Shown here in pieces: positions 61,077-64,000 of a stretch of DNA of 64,000 bases. Each line of letters opens with the position of its first letter. Within the stretch, counting starts at the first letter, position 1. The notes beneath the pieces were generated by a model. It saw only the letters and a program-made list of their open reading frames with translations, made no database searches and was not told the DNA's origin. This DNA is from an uncultured Acetatifactor sp. Its GTDB lineage: Bacteria > Bacillota > Clostridia > Lachnospirales > Lachnospiraceae. The position numbers and the translations under genes were made by a program. The DNA lies in assembly GCA_910580225.1 (NCBI GenBank), contig CAJTXE010000006.1:76377-140376 (forward strand), written 5' to 3'.

Positions 61077-63123
61077 GAATTTCAAGCGCAAATCTCTGTT
61101 CTATTGCCTTCAGGTATTTCTCTTTGTAACTGGCCGCAACCAGCATGGGGGCGTAGGCATCCCTTCCGCTGATCCGGAACATGTAGGGAACTGTACGGAA
61201 GTGTTCCCGGTATTCCTTTACAAACGCTAAAATGCCCCTCTGGATTTCCCGGATCCCATCCTGATTGGCGTCATACTTTCCAAACACAAGTCCCACGCAG
61301 GCATCCCCCGGCATCTTTGATGTACGCTGACAGAATCCCTGAAACTGCGGCGTAGGAGAGGACAGCAGAAGTTCCCAGAATACATTGTAATCTTTGTTTG
61401 GATCATGCTTTTTGAGCAGATCCCGGTTATGCCTCTGTGAATACAGATATGCCACCAGCTGGCCGCTCTGCAGAAAACTTTCGGATGCTTCCGGTGCGTC
61501 ATTGTAAACCGTATTGGTTCCTGCAACGATGCCCACCACCTCACAGGGAATTCCCCATGCTCCCGATACCAGATGCCGCAGCGTCATGGCGCCGCTTCCC
61601 GCCCAGCCGATATCCACTGCAGCTGCTCTTTTGATTCCTTCCAGCACCTTCCCGTAATACGCCTTCGCCGCCTCACTCTGTCCATGATAGGCTTTCAGCA
61701 CCTGACTCCAGTTCCGTTCAAGGAAGCGCTTCAGCAGACCGGCATTTCTGTCCGTAAGCTCCTCCCCGGGTCCGGGTACCCTGTCCCCTTCCCACTGGCT
61801 GTCTTTTGCCTCTCTTTCCAGTATTTCTGCCAGGAAATCCAGTTCCATGGAATGCAGGACTTCCCGGATCCTGTAACCCTGATTCAGCTTATGGTAAAGA
61901 AACCTCCGGAAATAATCCCGTTTATCGTATTCCGCTTCCAGCTTGACAGCTGCTTTTCTTGACCAATATACATATTCCGTATCCGCATCCGGGTACAGCT
62001 CATCATATACCTGCTTTAAGATATCTCCGTCCCTGGACAGGAACAGCACCTTATCCACGGCGTTCTTCTCACAGTAATTATGTATAAAACTGCAGTACCC
62101 CAGCACAAACAGTCCCCCGTATATAAACCCGTACTCATATTCCATGGAGTATTCCCCAAGCCCGCAATAGATATGATTATTCACAATTCCGCGGTAAGCG
62201 CCGCCTACCATGGGAGACATATCATAGGGCCGGAACAGCAGTGCGTTTTTGTTCACATTACAGTAATGTCTGGTATCAAATCCCCACTGTCTTCCCATTT
62301 TTACGTCGCTGTGCTCATGATCACCCACATGGACCATTCTTTCACTTTTGCTGAAATTCTCTTTTACCACGCCGTAAAGCGTTCCGTCATGTTTGCTTTT
62401 TCCGTAGTCACAGGAGACATACAGCCCCGTAAGGCCGCTGTATCCGTTCTTCTCTAACAGCTCCTGCAGAAACGCCCCGGGCAGATACATGTCCGAAATT
62501 ACAATGACCTTTTTCCCCCTGTCCTGCAGCCGCCGGAATACTTCCAGCATATAAGGGTTTGCATAGCAGAATTCCATTTCAGCTCTCTGCTCCGCCTCCA
62601 TTCCCTTCTCTGCAGATATGCCCATCTCCCGTTCTATCTGTTTCCAGATATCCCAAACCGTAACTTCGTAATGTCCCCTTTCCCTGCGGCATTCCCCACG
62701 GGCAAGTCCCTCCTGCTCCATACGGATCCTTTTGAAATCCATCACCCCCAGGGCAGTGCCCAGAAAATAAAATAAGTCTCCCGGCTCGGAAAAAGGACGG
62801 AATATCAAGGTGTCAAACAAATCAAAAGAGATCACATCATACTGCGACAGTTCTTCGGCAAAGCGCTCCGCATTCCCTGTTTCACCGGAAAGGGAAGCCG
62901 ACTCCGGATGTTTTGTAAATAACCTTTTCCTTTCATACATCTGCACTGTTTCCGCTTTCTTCAAAAAACGGCAGAACAGGATGTAATAGCAGAAATTCAG
63001 CCAGAGTAAATATACATAAGACAAAATCTTCCCTTTTCTGTCTGCTCCGTCATGAAGCCTGTGATACCGTATTCTGATTCCGTCATGACGGTTTACCAGG
63101 AAACTGTAAATCTTCATCCTCAT
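61066..63123 (-). CDS. HAD-superfamily protein of polysaccharide loci (two-domain)
   Basis: A 685-residue protein. Residues about 95-290 form a HAD domain with motif I ISFDLFDTLIF (D101, D103-type), motif II VIVISDMYLPGAF and the final VHVGDHEHSDVKMGRQWG. Residues about 330-680 form a second domain with KVLFLSRDGDILKQVYDEL, YWSRKAA and AAVDIGWAGSGAM, whose SRDGD is itself HAD-like. Proteins of this design occur in capsule and teichoic acid gene clusters, and their exact reaction is not known to me. Start at 63123 after AAGGGAACG. It lies directly after the ABC exporter gene. Confidence 0.75.
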   Translation of the reverse strand: MRMKIYSFLVNRHDGIRIRYHRLHDGADRKGKILSYVYLLWLNFCYYILFCRFLKKAETVQMYERKRLFTKHPESASLSGETGNAERFAEELSQYDVISFDLFDTLIFRPFSEPGDLFYFLGTALGVMDFKRIRMEQEGLARGECRRERGHYEVTVWDIWKQIEREMGISAEKGMEAEQRAEMEFCYANPYMLEVFRRLQDRGKKVIVISDMYLPGAFLQELLEKNGYSGLTGLYVSCDYGKSKHDGTLYGVVKENFSKSERMVHVGDHEHSDVKMGRQWGFDTRHYCNVNKNALLFRPYDMSPMVGGAYRGIVNNHIYCGLGEYSMEYEYGFIYGGLFVLGYCSFIHNYCEKNAVDKVLFLSRDGDILKQVYDELYPDADTEYVYWSRKAAVKLEAEYDKRDYFRRFLYHKLNQGYRIREVLHSMELDFLAEILEREAKDSQWEGDRVPGPGEELTDRNAGLLKRFLERNWSQVLKAYHGQSEAAKAYYGKVLEGIKRAAAVDIGWAGSGAMTLRHLVSGAWGIPCEVVGIVAGTNTVYNDAPEASESFLQSGQLVAYLYSQRHNRDLLKKHDPNKDYNVFWELLLSSPTPQFQGFCQRTSKMPGDACVGLVFGKYDANQDGIREIQRGILAFVKEYREHFRTVPYMFRISGRDAYAPMLVAASYKEKYLKAIEQRFALEIHVD

Positions 63124-63144
63124 CTACGTTCCCTTGCCTTTCCT

Positions 63145-64000
63145 CTATCCAAACTGATTCCGGTACGCCGCACATACCGCCTTGGGTTCTCCCACCATCT
63201 GCAGCTTCCCCTTTTCGATCCATACCACCTTCGTGCAGTTGTCAAGAATCGTACTCATTCCATGGGAAACCATCAGCACAGTGCTTCCTCCATGAATCAT
63301 CTCCTTCACTCTCGCCAGGCTCTTCTTTTTGAAGAACTCGTCTCCCACGCTTAAAACCTCGTCCAGAATCAGGATCTCCGCTGCCTCTCCCACAGTAGCG
63401 ATGGCGAAGGCCAGACGGCTGACCATGCCGCTGGAGAAATTCTTGACCTTCTCATCCATAAATCCTTCCAGTTCGGAAAATTCCACAATTTTATCATAAT
63501 TCCTGTTGATAAATTCCTTGGTGTAGCCGATGATCGCACCATTCAGATACACGTTCTCCCTTGCAGATAATTCCACATCAAAGCCGGCCCCCAGGGACAG
63601 CATCTGCACCTTCTTTTTATCCACACTCACACTGCCTTCCGAAGGGTTTAAGGCCCCGGAGACGATTTTCAGCAGAGTGGATTTTCCCGACCCGTTGGTC
63701 CCTATGATTCCCACCACTTCTCCCTTAAACACATCAAAGCTGACATGATCCAGGGCCATTAGTTCTCTGGTTGAAATCTGCTTCTTTATCTTCTGTATCA
63801 GGTAATCCTTCAGTCCGGAAGTGCTGCCGGTAGCGATCCTGAATTTCATCGTCACATTTCGCACGCCGATAATCGGTACCGGAAGATTCTCCTGCTGTGT
63901 CTGCTGTTCCTCCGGAGGATTTTCTTCTATGTCCTGACTTTTCTCTTCTGTCTGGGCTTTCCCTTCATTCCGGAGGTTTTCTTCTGCAGGGCTTTCCTCT
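63145..64000 (-). CDS. Polysaccharide/teichoic acid ABC exporter ATP-binding protein (5' truncated)
   Basis: The frame runs off the window edge. The ABC domain has GIIGTNGSGKSTLLKIVSGA (Walker A), the degenerate signature FSSGMVSRLAFAIA typical of TagH/Wzt exporters and EILILDEVLSVGDEFFKKK (Walker B). It powers export of the finished or lipid-linked polymer with a TagG-type permease, which should be encoded upstream outside the window. Before the domain, at least 40 residues are acidic and Gln-rich (TEEKSQDIEENPPEEQQTQQ), so the protein carries a long N-terminal extension or linker. A GTG at 63864 is a possible start, but the open frame continues and I take the gene as running off the window. 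Confidence 0.88.
   Translation of the reverse strand, partial: EESPAEENLRNEGKAQTEEKSQDIEENPPEEQQTQQENLPVPIIGVRNVTMKFRIATGSTSGLKDYLIQKIKKQISTRELMALDHVSFDVFKGEVVGIIGTNGSGKSTLLKIVSGALNPSEGSVSVDKKKVQMLSLGAGFDVELSARENVYLNGAIIGYTKEFINRNYDKIVEFSELEGFMDEKVKNFSSGMVSRLAFAIATVGEAAEILILDEVLSVGDEFFKKKSLARVKEMIHGGSTVLMVSHGMSTILDNCTKVVWIEKGKLQMVGEPKAVCAAYRNQFG

Overview
The window looks like a chromosomal segment of a spore-forming Clostridia member, most likely Lachnospiraceae. The basis is SpoVT (sporulation), GatCAB (indirect Gln-tRNA synthesis), DapF, DUF6106 and DUF5702 family proteins, a Firmicutes-type Tad pilus locus and a phospho-signalling set typical of that family. There is no rRNA, tRNA, CRISPR array, insertion sequence or prophage that I can see, and no phylogenetic marker strong enough to name a species.

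Layout. Positions 1-2662 (+) hold the 3' end of a Ro60/TROVE-like RNA-binding protein gene, a small PH-like membrane protein gene and pncB. A hairpin at 2700-2739 separates pncB from the convergent spoVT, which has a plausible sigma-G promoter. Positions 22709 down to 3538 (-) form one tightly packed run. It starts at a consensus sigma-A promoter (22797-22825) and encodes TadZ, TadA, TadB, TadC, Flp pilin, TadE, a giant DUF5702 protein, a second TadE-like pseudopilin, prepilin peptidase, a WG-repeat protein, an FHA protein, a PP2C phosphatase, a small membrane protein, two polytopic GT-C-like proteins and a decayed surface protein.

Positions 34783 down to 22874 (-) hold a signalling block: a 58-aa membrane protein, an atypical Ser/Thr kinase with a beta-propeller-like sensor, a lipoprotein and its paralogue, a DUF1461 protein, a second membrane kinase, a zinc-ribbon TPR protein and an SPFH/SHOCT protein. 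Together these two blocks look like a Tad pilus apparatus under Ser/Thr phosphorylation and FHA control.

Positions 35084-45060 are mostly housekeeping: guaB, a DUF6106 gene, a divergent membrane protein with a long leader, gatB, gatA, gatC, an acyltransferase-3 gene, dapF and an FMN-binding-like protein. Positions 45079-64000 (-) are the downstream part of a surface polysaccharide or teichoic-acid-like locus: an ABC exporter ATPase (cut by the window edge), a HAD protein, two CDP-polyol glycerophosphotransferase-like proteins, an IspD/TarI cytidylyltransferase, a GT2-TagF fusion, then a visibly A+T-rich cassette (about 46.5-53.5 kb). That cassette holds a WcbI-like acyltransferase, a DltC-like carrier protein, a DltA-like ligase, a GNAT protein, a DUF6270 protein and two NAD-dependent epimerases.

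The most interesting features are: the kinase whose activation region is interrupted by tandem phosphothreonine-like TEVL repeats beside an FHA partner; the DltA/DltC-like pair without a DltB in a capsule locus; a 44-codon open frame between flp and tadE; and two probable frameshifts (surface protein, kinase tail). All family names come from reading the sequence. No searches were run.
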